Assembly (NCBI RefSeq): GCF_001456155.1
Contig: NZ_CP013293.1
Span: 3,472,001-3,536,000, forward strand
Length of the DNA stretch: 64,000 bases
From: Chryseobacterium sp. IHB B 17019
Lineage (GTDB): Bacteria; Bacteroidota; Bacteroidia; Flavobacteriales; Weeksellaceae
Reading direction: 5' to 3'
A program made the translations under genes and the position numbers. Shown here piece by piece: positions 16,601-23,567 of this stretch; position 1 is the stretch's first letter; each line of letters opens with the position of its first letter. Under the pieces are notes generated by a model, which did no database searches, was not told where the DNA came from, and saw only the letters and a program-made list of their open reading frames with translations.

Positions 16601-17418
16601 AAGATGCAGCCAAAGAACAGGAAAAAGAAAATCAGGAAAAACTTTCCAACTTCTACCGTGATATGGAAAGAGTGATTCTTAAGCATAACTGTATTGCTTT
16701 CTTACTTCAGGATTATTCTGCTTTAGGCAAAAATCTTACTAATAATGGAACGACAATGCAGGATTTCAGCATTATTCTGGATGAAAATCTAGATCAATAT
16801 ACTGCTTTGGCAAAATTCATGGAACAGGCCTTTGAATGGACAATTATGGATTACACATTCTATCCTTATTATTGGGCAAACCGTAATGAATGGCAAACGA
16901 TGTACCTGTCAAACAGTACAGATCCATTATTTAGAAATTTCCTTCAGGCAGGTATGGCGAGAGTTATTGTAACCGTAAATCCAGGTTTTGAAGATGCTGT
17001 TCAGTTCTTCTTAACAACCGGAAGAATCTGGAATGGCGGTGAAGTTCCCGTAATCGGCGACCCGATGTACATGAGTATTGTTGACGAAATGCGTGAGCCA
17101 GTAGGTTTAAAACAAGGAAAAGCATGGATCTCAACATTACCAACTTCTCTAAATATTCTTCAGAAAGATTCTGCAGGATTGGTAACCACAACTGCATTGC
17201 CATTCACACAGGAAAATCCTGAAGAATTTGAAGTTCCTTCAGATGTTGTTACAGAAACTGAGTTCTCAATTGTTGATTCTCAATTGAATTCGGGAGACGA
17301 CAGATTTGTCGATAACATCGAATTAAATAACGGATTCCTTCAGTTAACTACAGATGACAATCCCAAAGAAGTCGTTGCACAGATTCCTTTATCTGATCTA
17401 AAACAAGCACTTCAATAA
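13633..17418 (+). CDS. Large unrecognised protein (1261 aa), candidate core of the released complex
   Basis: I do not recognise a named family. There is no signal peptide or clear membrane segment. Visible parts: a helical N-terminal half with a coiled coil (about residues 240-320); a beta-rich domain (about 440-565); a Gly/Pro linker (EDPENPGEGGGTPQPG, about 568-585); a segment that looks highly conserved (FGVKRLGIADYLKV, GEVTHIENVM, TRKLRRSE, about 590-637); a Ser/Thr/Glu-rich stretch and Gly/Ser patch (about 638-715); and a second coiled coil rich in K, E and Q (about 970-1010). It lies between the fibre gene and the toxin gene in one operon and ends at a strong terminator. A scaffold or delivery protein is plausible but unproven. 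Confidence 0.7.
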   Translation: MATENTQNASQTLFRFVSLRNPQLTATKKENLGFILRPSTLPSAFDDKINPNDSALAKFQALERLAKEFNPIGYESELIIEQGPLAEALKIGRKIAKRETLSTSDEITAKSLYNSSIIQSKVPAVWDNLMYQTVTEENFYVKEALVHILKALHFGYAADLPVTEELTKINGADLKAKALEARVVLPMKFFGDGYEGTAPTDPSNPNTNNAFQVNVSQIGEGVISGTDIPVSIQHQLKAEGDKISELSKLNFEKEGLMKLKSELEKIQVVYVKAKNKAYETAYQAYQEQYKEEIDAYNAQLRQIKSQITEGMTQAQIDELYEALQPLNIPPFEFVYKDQLNFGDFKAKLSLDSLKLFVNIFTELESGEMPVDGYDFSNITALTDRKLQLGTAVIEMIDFYDTYVEVFEKLDEELSANTQLLFQKSPLQEQKYLNLGNVLVPVSNSRSNLSQIISRTYYLKASYDPTFSRTPASFTFYYQAESNSYALGSAKVTAITDFGTFDETYSNIEIVDNKVTFPPILVDKFGKLIRSLKIQIFFNNGKQATVEYTDIIIGQPYTGILYAEEITVEDPENPGEGGGTPQPGTFFPKHFGVKRLGIADYLKVVQSTHAYVAGEVTHIENVMAKEFKQKSTRKLRRSEIQTTTSKSTERETLSDTTSTTRNDMQSEVANILQQDINAEAHFRYGGGKKPFEVGGSFASHNSKETSTRQAIAKSQEITEKATERLLTKVAEERIEKIIEEFEENNAHGFDNRNGDKHVIGVYRWVDKKMKNQIYNYGKRTMFEFMIPEPAKLHRLATAATVTETLTAPIDPRIAPQPWTMADPKSATVDQLQHWASYYNVKLTELIEATKKFTTGVNWIKLDGDNGYKHIAINIPDNYQASHVKMWYGFEKDVKGIARLFTSNFAGGFNQIVETYSDSVDLIADFDPQNLTGSYDFMYQGHNIDSVNFNFEVTCKLSDAYMNAWKQENFDAIIQAYQEAYTAFKEKQKELEDAAKEQEKENQEKLSNFYRDMERVILKHNCIAFLLQDYSALGKNLTNNGTTMQDFSIILDENLDQYTALAKFMEQAFEWTIMDYTFYPYYWANRNEWQTMYLSNSTDPLFRNFLQAGMARVIVTVNPGFEDAVQFFLTTGRIWNGGEVPVIGDPMYMSIVDEMREPVGLKQGKAWISTLPTSLNILQKDSAGLVTTTALPFTQENPEEFEVPSDVVTETEFSIVDSQLNSGDDRFVDNIELNNGFLQLTTDDNPKEVVAQIPLSDLKQALQ

Positions 17419-17438
17419 TTCTGTTTAATCATAATTAT

Positions 17439-17466
17439 GGGCAGAGTGTAAAGCTCTGCCCTTTTT
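17439..17466 (+). terminator. Strong terminator inside the toxin operon
   Basis: An 8-bp GC-rich stem (GGGCAGAG, 17439-17446, with 17454-17461) with a 7-nt loop runs into five T residues. Only 22 bp remain before the toxin start and I see no promoter there, so toxin expression probably depends on read-through. Confidence 0.85.
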
Positions 17467-17488
17467 ATTAATCTTAAAATTATTAAAA

Positions 17489-20050
17489 ATGAAAAATACA
17501 GAATATAAAGATGTTTTTGATTTTAGTGAAGAGGCTTTGTCGATGGAGAATAAATTCCAATCCTTCACATTTCCAACATTTAAAAATGCTTTTACTATAG
17601 GTGAAAATATCCGAGGAATGAATAATGTGAGCCCACTTGCAACAGCAAAGCTATATAATCAATCATCAGATGATATTTTAACTAAATATTATCCTGATTC
17701 TAATCCTCCTGTTGAGGGCACTTTTACTTACATTTCAGATATAAGAAGTGACTTAGCAAAATATATCAAAGACGTTCAGGACTTTTATTATTATGGTATA
17801 GTAGATATTGAACATTTTGCATTTAAAGTAATTTTATTTTCTTCTACAGAAGCAACAAAACTTAAAGAATGTTTTGAAGTTTGTAAACCAAAAGGAAATG
17901 AAATCTTAATCTTTGTTGAGGATAACTCATCAGATAGTGTTAGCGGAACTTATGGAGCTATCAGAATATCTCAGAATGTTTTAGATACTTTAAGCACCAA
18001 AAACAGTCTTGCTTATGACCTACAGGATAATGACAATGTATATAAACAGATTAAAAAGTTTGTTCCGAGCCTTACTGATGAACAAATTAATAGTTTATTT
18101 CATAAAGGGTATATAGAAGATCCCCGTATTAAAACAGCAAAAACGTTCTTTCAAATTGCATCTTTCTTTACCAGTGTAATTAGTTCAATATTTCCAAGCT
18201 TAGGCGTTTTTGTAAATCCTGCAGCCAGACAACTAACAAGCAGTATTTTAAAGGAAGTTATTGAAGAAATCGAAGACCTGCGCTTTGAAGAAAACAGATG
18301 GCAACCTAAACCTCCAAAACTTGATAATGGAGATTCAGATCCCAATTATCGTTATAATCCTATTCTTTCTATCGGGTCAGATAATGGTATCATAAATTTT
18401 TCAGAAATAGTTAATTATTTACAAGACAAACTAAAAGAACAGCACAACTTTGTAAGATCAAAATTAAAAATTAAAAAAGAATTTTCCAGATATGCCGAGC
18501 CAACCAGTCTTTTAGAATTTCTTTATAAAAAATATGTAGATGCCTATTATATTGCTTGGGATACAATAAATAAATTAAATGAAATTTCTAATCTGGAAGT
18601 TTTAAAATATGGTGTAAGAGCGTACAATGCATTATTATGTGGGGTTTGGAATGGTTTGATAGATGCGATCTCAGGATTATTTGCAATGGTAAAAATGATC
18701 TATGACGGACTTTCATTAGGAGCAGATTTCGCACAAAATGTCGAAAAATATTTACCTGTATTATTAGAACAATTTGATGAAGCTATACAAGCTATCCAAA
18801 ACATTGATTTTACAGAAATTGCAAAATACGTTTATGAAAAAATAAAAGAAATAAATCTTACATTTGATCCGGTTGCTTGCTCATATTTTTTAGGTTATGC
18901 ATATGGATTTATTTTATCTTTAATTATTGAAATTATTCTAACCGTTTTTTTAACAGGTGGTACAGTAACCGTACCATTAATTATAGAAAAACTGGAAGAA
19001 GTTATTTTCAGAATTTTCAGATTAGGTTTTGGAATTGCTAAAGGAGCTTTAAAAGCGGTAAGAACTTTTGCTAATTTTTTCTTGAAATCTATTAAAGATT
19101 TAATCAAAGGCTTCCAAGAATTGCTTAACTTCTTAAAAAAAGGTTGGGCTGAGATAAAACGAATGCTTGATGATGTTTTTAAAAGATCCATAAAACTAAT
19201 GGATGAGCAAGCTTCAATTTTTATAAAAAAATTGCCTTCTAATATTGGAAAATTTGTAGATTTATTATCTAAAAATTTTCCTAAACTTCAAAAAAAGATC
19301 ATCGATGGACTCTTAGTCATTGAATTTAAAGGAAATATTTTAGCAAAAATAAATCCAAAAGGTATTATAGTTGAGATAAAATACTTTAGAGAACTCGGTA
19401 ATTATACATATTTTGCTGAACTTAAAAAAATAAAAATAGAGCTAGAAATAGTAGATGATTCAGGAAGAAAAATCATTAAGAATTATGAAGATACTGTGGA
19501 GGTAATGAAGAAGGGAGATGATGTTAGCTTTAGGGCAAAGTTTGAAGAAGGAAAAGTTCGAGATGGAGAATATATTAATTATACATATGAAAAATCTAAT
19601 AGTAATCCACCATATGCAACCGATCCTAAAAGCAAATCAAGAGTAATAGATAAATTTTTAAAAGAAGGCGATGAGTTTTACATTGTTGAAAGTAAAACTC
19701 AAAATACACCTGGAGGTTTTTTAACTGATAAACCAATTTATACTATTAAAGATTTACGAGAAAAATTAGCAGTCTTAGAAAGTTGGAAATATCCGCAGCC
19801 CGGAGATCCCTTAGTTATTAGAAAATATAAAGTTTTAAAAGAATTTCAAGTAAGGGATGGATGGATTGGCCCAATGAAAGAAACAACTAAGGGAAGTGCT
19901 AACTTTGGCAAAGTTTATAAAGGTGGCAACCAACAGTATGAATCATTGAGAAGGTTTATACGTGAAGATGTTTTTATTCCAAGTGAAGATACATCAAATA
20001 CCGGCAAAGCAATAGAACGAATTGAAAGTTTTACTAAAACACTTAAATAA
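17489..20050 (+). CDS. Polymorphic-toxin-like protein with TNT-like C-terminal domain
   Basis: The protein has 853 residues. The N-terminal two thirds is helical and unrecognised, with a hydrophobic stretch at about 462-500 (LGYAYGFILSLIIEIILTVF) that could insert in a membrane; there is no signal peptide. The last 125 residues look like an exchangeable toxin tip: GDEFYIVES, GGFL, RKYKVLKEFQVRDGWIGP and GKVYKGGNQQYE recall the TNT-type NAD-degrading or ADP-ribosyltransferase-like fold, where a Gln in a GG-x-QY motif is catalytic. A candidate immunity gene follows 5 bp later. Toxin status is well supported by architecture; the enzymatic type is tentative. Confidence 0.6.
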   Translation: MKNTEYKDVFDFSEEALSMENKFQSFTFPTFKNAFTIGENIRGMNNVSPLATAKLYNQSSDDILTKYYPDSNPPVEGTFTYISDIRSDLAKYIKDVQDFYYYGIVDIEHFAFKVILFSSTEATKLKECFEVCKPKGNEILIFVEDNSSDSVSGTYGAIRISQNVLDTLSTKNSLAYDLQDNDNVYKQIKKFVPSLTDEQINSLFHKGYIEDPRIKTAKTFFQIASFFTSVISSIFPSLGVFVNPAARQLTSSILKEVIEEIEDLRFEENRWQPKPPKLDNGDSDPNYRYNPILSIGSDNGIINFSEIVNYLQDKLKEQHNFVRSKLKIKKEFSRYAEPTSLLEFLYKKYVDAYYIAWDTINKLNEISNLEVLKYGVRAYNALLCGVWNGLIDAISGLFAMVKMIYDGLSLGADFAQNVEKYLPVLLEQFDEAIQAIQNIDFTEIAKYVYEKIKEINLTFDPVACSYFLGYAYGFILSLIIEIILTVFLTGGTVTVPLIIEKLEEVIFRIFRLGFGIAKGALKAVRTFANFFLKSIKDLIKGFQELLNFLKKGWAEIKRMLDDVFKRSIKLMDEQASIFIKKLPSNIGKFVDLLSKNFPKLQKKIIDGLLVIEFKGNILAKINPKGIIVEIKYFRELGNYTYFAELKKIKIELEIVDDSGRKIIKNYEDTVEVMKKGDDVSFRAKFEEGKVRDGEYINYTYEKSNSNPPYATDPKSKSRVIDKFLKEGDEFYIVESKTQNTPGGFLTDKPIYTIKDLREKLAVLESWKYPQPGDPLVIRKYKVLKEFQVRDGWIGPMKETTKGSANFGKVYKGGNQQYESLRRFIREDVFIPSEDTSNTGKAIERIESFTKTLK

Positions 20051-20055
20051 TAAAT

Positions 20056-20616
20056 ATGATAGAAAAAATAGAATTCTCTGTAGAAGGGCAAACACACACA
20101 AATATTTATAATAGAGAAGAATATTCATTATACTTGGAAAGGAGTAAAAAAGAGGATCTTGGTATTCATAAGGTTAAAACTTGGGTAAATGATGGGAAAA
20201 TCGTAGTTCCTGAATATTTAGGAGGAACACCTTCTTATTTTTGGGATAGTATTGTAAAAATAATAGATCCCAAGAGTATTATTATTTTAAATAGTGATGC
20301 CTCTACTAGATTTATTGTACAAGTTCCTGAACTAATACAATTGGAAGAGTATGAAAAATATTTTGGGAAAAATACTTTTTTCAAAAGAGAAGATTACAGC
20401 ACAAGATTTGTAAGAATAGATGATTATTTTAAATTTGAAAATAAATTCTACAACATTCTTATCATTGCGCTTGAAAATAAAAATAACCCTTTTGATGCTT
20501 ATCTTCAACAAAGATATTTCGATCCGGATAAAGGTGAGTTTTTGCCTTTTACAAAATGTTTAATTCGAAGAACTCCCAATCGATATTCTTATACTGAAGA
20601 AATTGTAAATATATAA
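20056..20616 (+). CDS. Candidate immunity protein for the upstream toxin
   Basis: This 186-residue protein is soluble, acidic, rich in aromatic residues and lacks export signals. I recognise no family. Its place, 5 bp after the toxin and before the operon terminator, is the usual place for the cognate immunity gene of a polymorphic toxin, so it should bind and block the toxin tip in the producing cell. The low GC matches the toxin tip rather than the housekeeping genes, as expected for a transferred toxin-immunity pair. Confidence 0.5.
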   Translation: MIEKIEFSVEGQTHTNIYNREEYSLYLERSKKEDLGIHKVKTWVNDGKIVVPEYLGGTPSYFWDSIVKIIDPKSIIILNSDASTRFIVQVPELIQLEEYEKYFGKNTFFKREDYSTRFVRIDDYFKFENKFYNILIIALENKNNPFDAYLQQRYFDPDKGEFLPFTKCLIRRTPNRYSYTEEIVNI

Positions 20617-20668
20617 TTTGATTGAAGTTTTGTTTCCTAATAAACATTTATAATCGAATAACTTAATC

Positions 20669-20707
20669 AAATCCACTTCCGAGATTTAATCAGAAGTGGA
20701 TTTTATT
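20669..20707 (+). terminator. Terminator of the toxin operon
   Basis: A perfect 11-bp stem (20669-20679 with 20693-20703) is followed by a T-rich tail, 50 bp after the immunity gene. Confidence 0.8.
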
Positions 20708-20721
20708 TTGTCTATTTTTAA

Positions 20722-20955
20722 GGTATCGCTTCAAAATTAAATAATTATGAATATACAGTATATGACCCAACTAAAGGAAAATCCAGTTTTAGAAGGATTC
20801 AAAATAGAGGGTTTTCTTTGGATAAAATTAAACAGATTGAACAAAAATATAATCATGGGAAAGAGTTTCCAAAAGCATTTAGAGAATTTTTATTTTTGGC
20901 TGGAGATTTTAATAATATTGCCTTTGATGGTATTGACGGAAAGGGACTTACATAA
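20722..20955 (+). pseudogene. SMI1/KNR4-like immunity gene remnant
   Basis: The frame open from 20722 to the stop at 20953-20955 has no good start codon but translates to SMI1/KNR4-type sequence (SLDKIKQIEQKYNHGKEFP, then KAFREFLFLAGDFNNIAFD), a family common as immunity proteins. It ends early, after about 77 codons, where the family is usually over 120 residues. An ATG-initiated frame at 20747 overlaps it in another phase but gives unnatural sequence, so I take this as the real, decayed gene. Confidence 0.6.
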
Positions 20956-20968
20956 AATTTAAAAAACA

Positions 20969-21106
20969 GTGAAAGAAGCTAGTGAAAATATTATTGAAAA
21001 GGAAGGTAACCGCTATGTTGGCAAAACCAAAGATGGAATTTTTATAGAAATGAGAGTTGATTTGAAAACAAAAGAAATTATAACTGCTTATATAATATTT
21101 GAATAA
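20969..21106 (+). pseudogene. C-terminal fragment of a second toxin
   Basis: About 45 codons (from a GTG or simply open) encode GNRYVGKTKDGIFIEMRVD and end in KEIITAYIIFE. The closing TKDG...ITAY pattern recalls the ends of ribonuclease-like polymorphic toxin tips. It lies in a different frame from the SMI1-like remnant just upstream and stops 5 bp before the next intact gene, exactly where a toxin would meet its immunity gene. Confidence 0.5.
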
Positions 21107-21111
21107 TAAAA

Positions 21112-21456
21112 ATGAAAAAAATAGAATTTTTAAATAATAATGGCTATAGATATGAAAATCCTACAGATGATAAATATATTTTATTAGGGCATTTCATAGG
21201 GCAATCAAGATCAGTTGAGGATATCCAAGAAACCATAAATATGCTTGAGGCTGTTAAAAGTGGTAATAAAACTTGGGAAGAAGTAATAAAACCATATAAT
21301 GATATATTCCTTCAAATAGGTTATGATAGTGGTTATTTTAAATGTAATAAAAATACCGCGTACTTTATTTCTGATCAAAAACAATATACAACCTTTGAAA
21401 TGCCTCTTAATGAAGTAATAGATCTTTTGGAAGAATGGAAAGTATTTATGGGTTAG
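21112..21456 (+). CDS. Candidate orphan immunity protein
   Basis: The 114-residue acidic, soluble protein (MKKIEFLNNNGYRYENP, ending LLEEWKVFMG) is unrecognised, but its size, composition and position 5 bp after a toxin C-terminal fragment fit an immunity protein kept after its toxin was displaced. It would protect against sister strains that still carry that toxin. No promoter with the island repeat precedes it. The alternative is a small gene of unrelated function. Confidence 0.5.
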   Translation: MKKIEFLNNNGYRYENPTDDKYILLGHFIGQSRSVEDIQETINMLEAVKSGNKTWEEVIKPYNDIFLQIGYDSGYFKCNKNTAYFISDQKQYTTFEMPLNEVIDLLEEWKVFMG

Positions 21457-21489
21457 CATTCCTAAAACTTTATCCACAAAAATAAAACA

Positions 21490-21523
21490 CGACACCTTTT
21501 GTCGCATTAAGCCCATATATTTG
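21490..21523 (+). promoter_or_regulatory. Island promoter E: inverted-repeat operator plus -7 box
   Basis: CGACA-CCTTT-TGTCG (21490-21504), an 11-bp spacer, then TATATTTG (21516-21523). It lies 17 nt before the start of the WYL regulator gene, so the regulator shares the operator with its putative targets. Confidence 0.8.
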
Positions 21524-21540
21524 TGGTAGAAACTTTAGCA

Positions 21541-22461
21541 ATGAAAAAAGACTTTTACCTGACAAGATATGCCTTAATTATAAAAAGATTAGAAAGTTCT
21601 CCGGCTACCTATTCGCAGCTGGAGGACTATCTACTCAACTCCTTCGAATTTCAGGATGCGGGGATCAAGAGCTACTCTATTCGTACCTTGCAGCGGGATA
21701 TTCGGGAGATTTCGGATCTTTTTAATCTTTCCATTCATAACAAAAAAAAGGGTGACAACCGATATTATATCGAGAGCCGTCCGATCATGGAAGTAGATGA
21801 ATACAATCAGAAACTACTCGAATCTTTTCAGGTAAGCAATGCCCTGAATCTTCATCCGGATTTCTCAAATTTCATCTTCTTTGAATCCAGAAAACCAACC
21901 GGTGTCGAAAATTTTTACGATTTATTTTTCGCGATCAGAAATAAAAGAATCGTTTCTTTTGAGCATTACAATTACAAAAACAAGCTGATGACTTCGCGAA
22001 AAGTTCACCCTTTGGCATTAAAAGAGTCCAAGGACAGATGGTATCTTATTGCGATCGATACAAAAGATAAAGTCTTAAAATCTTTCGGATTAGACAGAAT
22101 TAATTATCTCGATGTAAGCGACAAACAATTCAGGGAAAAGTATAAATACAATTTTAGAGAACATTTTAAAAATGCTTTCGGAGTAATGAATCTTACTGAG
22201 CAAAACCCTCAGAAAATCGTTATGAAATGCAGTCGCCATCAGGGAGAATATATCAAAAGTTTCCCTCTTCACCAATCCCAAAAAGAAACAAAGGAAACAC
22301 CGGAAGAGATATTTTTCGAGTTTTTCCTACACCCTACCTACGACTTTATGCAGGAAATTTTATCCTATGGAAAAGAAGTTCAGGTATTAGAACCGAAAGG
22401 TTTAGTTGAAGATATTCGCAATCATTTGCAGGAATCTCTTAACCGCTATCTGGAAAGCTAG
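21541..22461 (+). CDS. WYL-domain transcriptional regulator
   Basis: This 306-residue protein has an N-terminal winged helix-turn-helix (about residues 1-80, SYSIRTLQRDIREIS as recognition region), a WYL domain (about 120-195, with SKDRWYLIAID) and a C-terminal WCX extension, the layout of BrxR, CapW and DriD. Members bind inverted repeats as dimers, and the WYL domain senses a ligand; single-stranded DNA is known for DriD. I chose the ATG at 21541 because a GTG at 21523 is the last base of the -7 box. It is last in the island and carries the same operator, so it probably regulates itself and the four other promoters. Whether it represses or activates cannot be seen. Confidence 0.9.
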   Translation: MKKDFYLTRYALIIKRLESSPATYSQLEDYLLNSFEFQDAGIKSYSIRTLQRDIREISDLFNLSIHNKKKGDNRYYIESRPIMEVDEYNQKLLESFQVSNALNLHPDFSNFIFFESRKPTGVENFYDLFFAIRNKRIVSFEHYNYKNKLMTSRKVHPLALKESKDRWYLIAIDTKDKVLKSFGLDRINYLDVSDKQFREKYKYNFREHFKNAFGVMNLTEQNPQKIVMKCSRHQGEYIKSFPLHQSQKETKETPEEIFFEFFLHPTYDFMQEILSYGKEVQVLEPKGLVEDIRNHLQESLNRYLES

Positions 22462-22511
22462 AAAGTTAGATTTTTCATATTTTTTGATTACATTTACACA
22501 AATATATCAAA

Positions 22512-23135
22512 GTGAAATCACTATTTCTTTGCCTTTTTTGTCTTATTTCTTCTTTTTGTTTCTCACAGCAGTTGGAAGAATTTAAGAATGTAAAGAATTA
22601 TTACAACCACCATCGAGTTCTCCTTAATAATGAATTTAAGAAGAAATACGAAAACGAGCCCAATATTCTTTCTAAAGATGACATCAAGCGTGACTTTATA
22701 TTTTTCATGAAAAAGATGGATAGCATAGAAAATATTGCACTTATCGGAGCTTTATTAAAAGTGAAAAATTTGGAGGATCTCGGAAATCTTAAGAGCAGAA
22801 ATCTTAAAATAGATCCCAATGCAGATTTTATCCCGGTAACCGATAAAGCTGCGGATTATCCCGGCGGACTCAATGCTTTACGCGAAGAGGTTGTCAATAT
22901 CTTTTATACCGATGGGGTGTATGCAGATGAAAAAATTGTGAAAGCCAATGTCGATTTTATTGTAGAAAAAGATGGAACGATCAGCAATGTCCAGGCTCAG
23001 GGCAATAATTTTACATTCAACAGACAGGCAGAAATTGCACTATATTCCATTTCGGAAAAGTTTTCACCGGCTATTTTTAAAGGAAATACGGTGAGATATC
23101 GTTTCAAATTTCCTTTAACTATGAGTTTTGAATAA
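22512..23135 (+). CDS. Exported protein with TonB C-terminal-like domain
   Basis: The start is GTG, followed by a signal peptide (KSLFLCLFCLISSFCFS). Residues about 130-207 resemble the C-terminal domain of energy transducer TonB (DFIVEKDGTISNVQAQG, YRFKFPLTMSF), which is common in Bacteroidota proteins that are not true TonB. There is no proline-rich linker or N-terminal anchor, so it probably does not transduce energy. Its stop codon directly abuts the tadA start, so they are likely cotranscribed. Confidence 0.75.
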   Translation: MKSLFLCLFCLISSFCFSQQLEEFKNVKNYYNHHRVLLNNEFKKKYENEPNILSKDDIKRDFIFFMKKMDSIENIALIGALLKVKNLEDLGNLKSRNLKIDPNADFIPVTDKAADYPGGLNALREEVVNIFYTDGVYADEKIVKANVDFIVEKDGTISNVQAQGNNFTFNRQAEIALYSISEKFSPAIFKGNTVRYRFKFPLTMSFE

Positions 23136-23567
23136 ATGTTTACCGACGAATATTTCATGAAAATGGCTCTCAATGAAGCCGAAATCGCATTAGAAAAAGA
23201 TGAGGTTCCTATTGGTTGTGTGGTTGTTTCCAACAATAGGGTGATTGCAAGAGCACATAATCTTACGGAAACTTTAAATGACGTCACCGCTCACGCAGAA
23301 ATGCAGGCCATTACTTCCGCAGCCAATTTTCTTGGCGGAAAATACCTGAAAAACTGTACTCTTTATGTGACTTTGGAGCCTTGTGTGATGTGTTCCGGAG
23401 CCCTTTCCTGGGCGCAGATTTCAAAAGTGGTTATTGGAGCCAGGGACGAACAGCGGGGCTTTATCAACAAAAATCTTTCCCTTCATCCTAAAACAGAAAT
23501 TGTAACCGGAATTATGGAATACGAATGTTCTTTGATTGTGAAAGAATTTTTTAAATCAAAACGTTAA
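23136..23567 (+). CDS. tadA: tRNA-specific adenosine deaminase
   Basis: TadA (143 residues) deaminates A34 to inosine in the anticodon of tRNA-Arg(ACG). The deaminase motifs are intact: HAEMQAI holds the zinc His and the proton-shuttling Glu, and EPCVMC the two zinc Cys. Length is normal. The ATG follows immediately after the stop of the upstream gene, and the stop converges with zero gap on the GNAT gene. Substrate assignment follows the family. Confidence 0.93.
   Translation: MFTDEYFMKMALNEAEIALEKDEVPIGCVVVSNNRVIARAHNLTETLNDVTAHAEMQAITSAANFLGGKYLKNCTLYVTLEPCVMCSGALSWAQISKVVIGARDEQRGFINKNLSLHPKTEIVTGIMEYECSLIVKEFFKSKR

Noticed and set aside
20747..20962. 71-codon ATG frame
   Set aside because: It overlaps the SMI1/KNR4-like frame in another phase and reads as unnatural, cysteine-free aromatic and basic sequence; the overlapping frame gives recognisable protein sequence.
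8006..22461. Complete prophage or tailocin
   Set aside because: I see no sheath, tube, baseplate, portal, capsid, terminase, integrase or attachment-site repeats. Only the endolysin and fibre-like proteins are phage-like.
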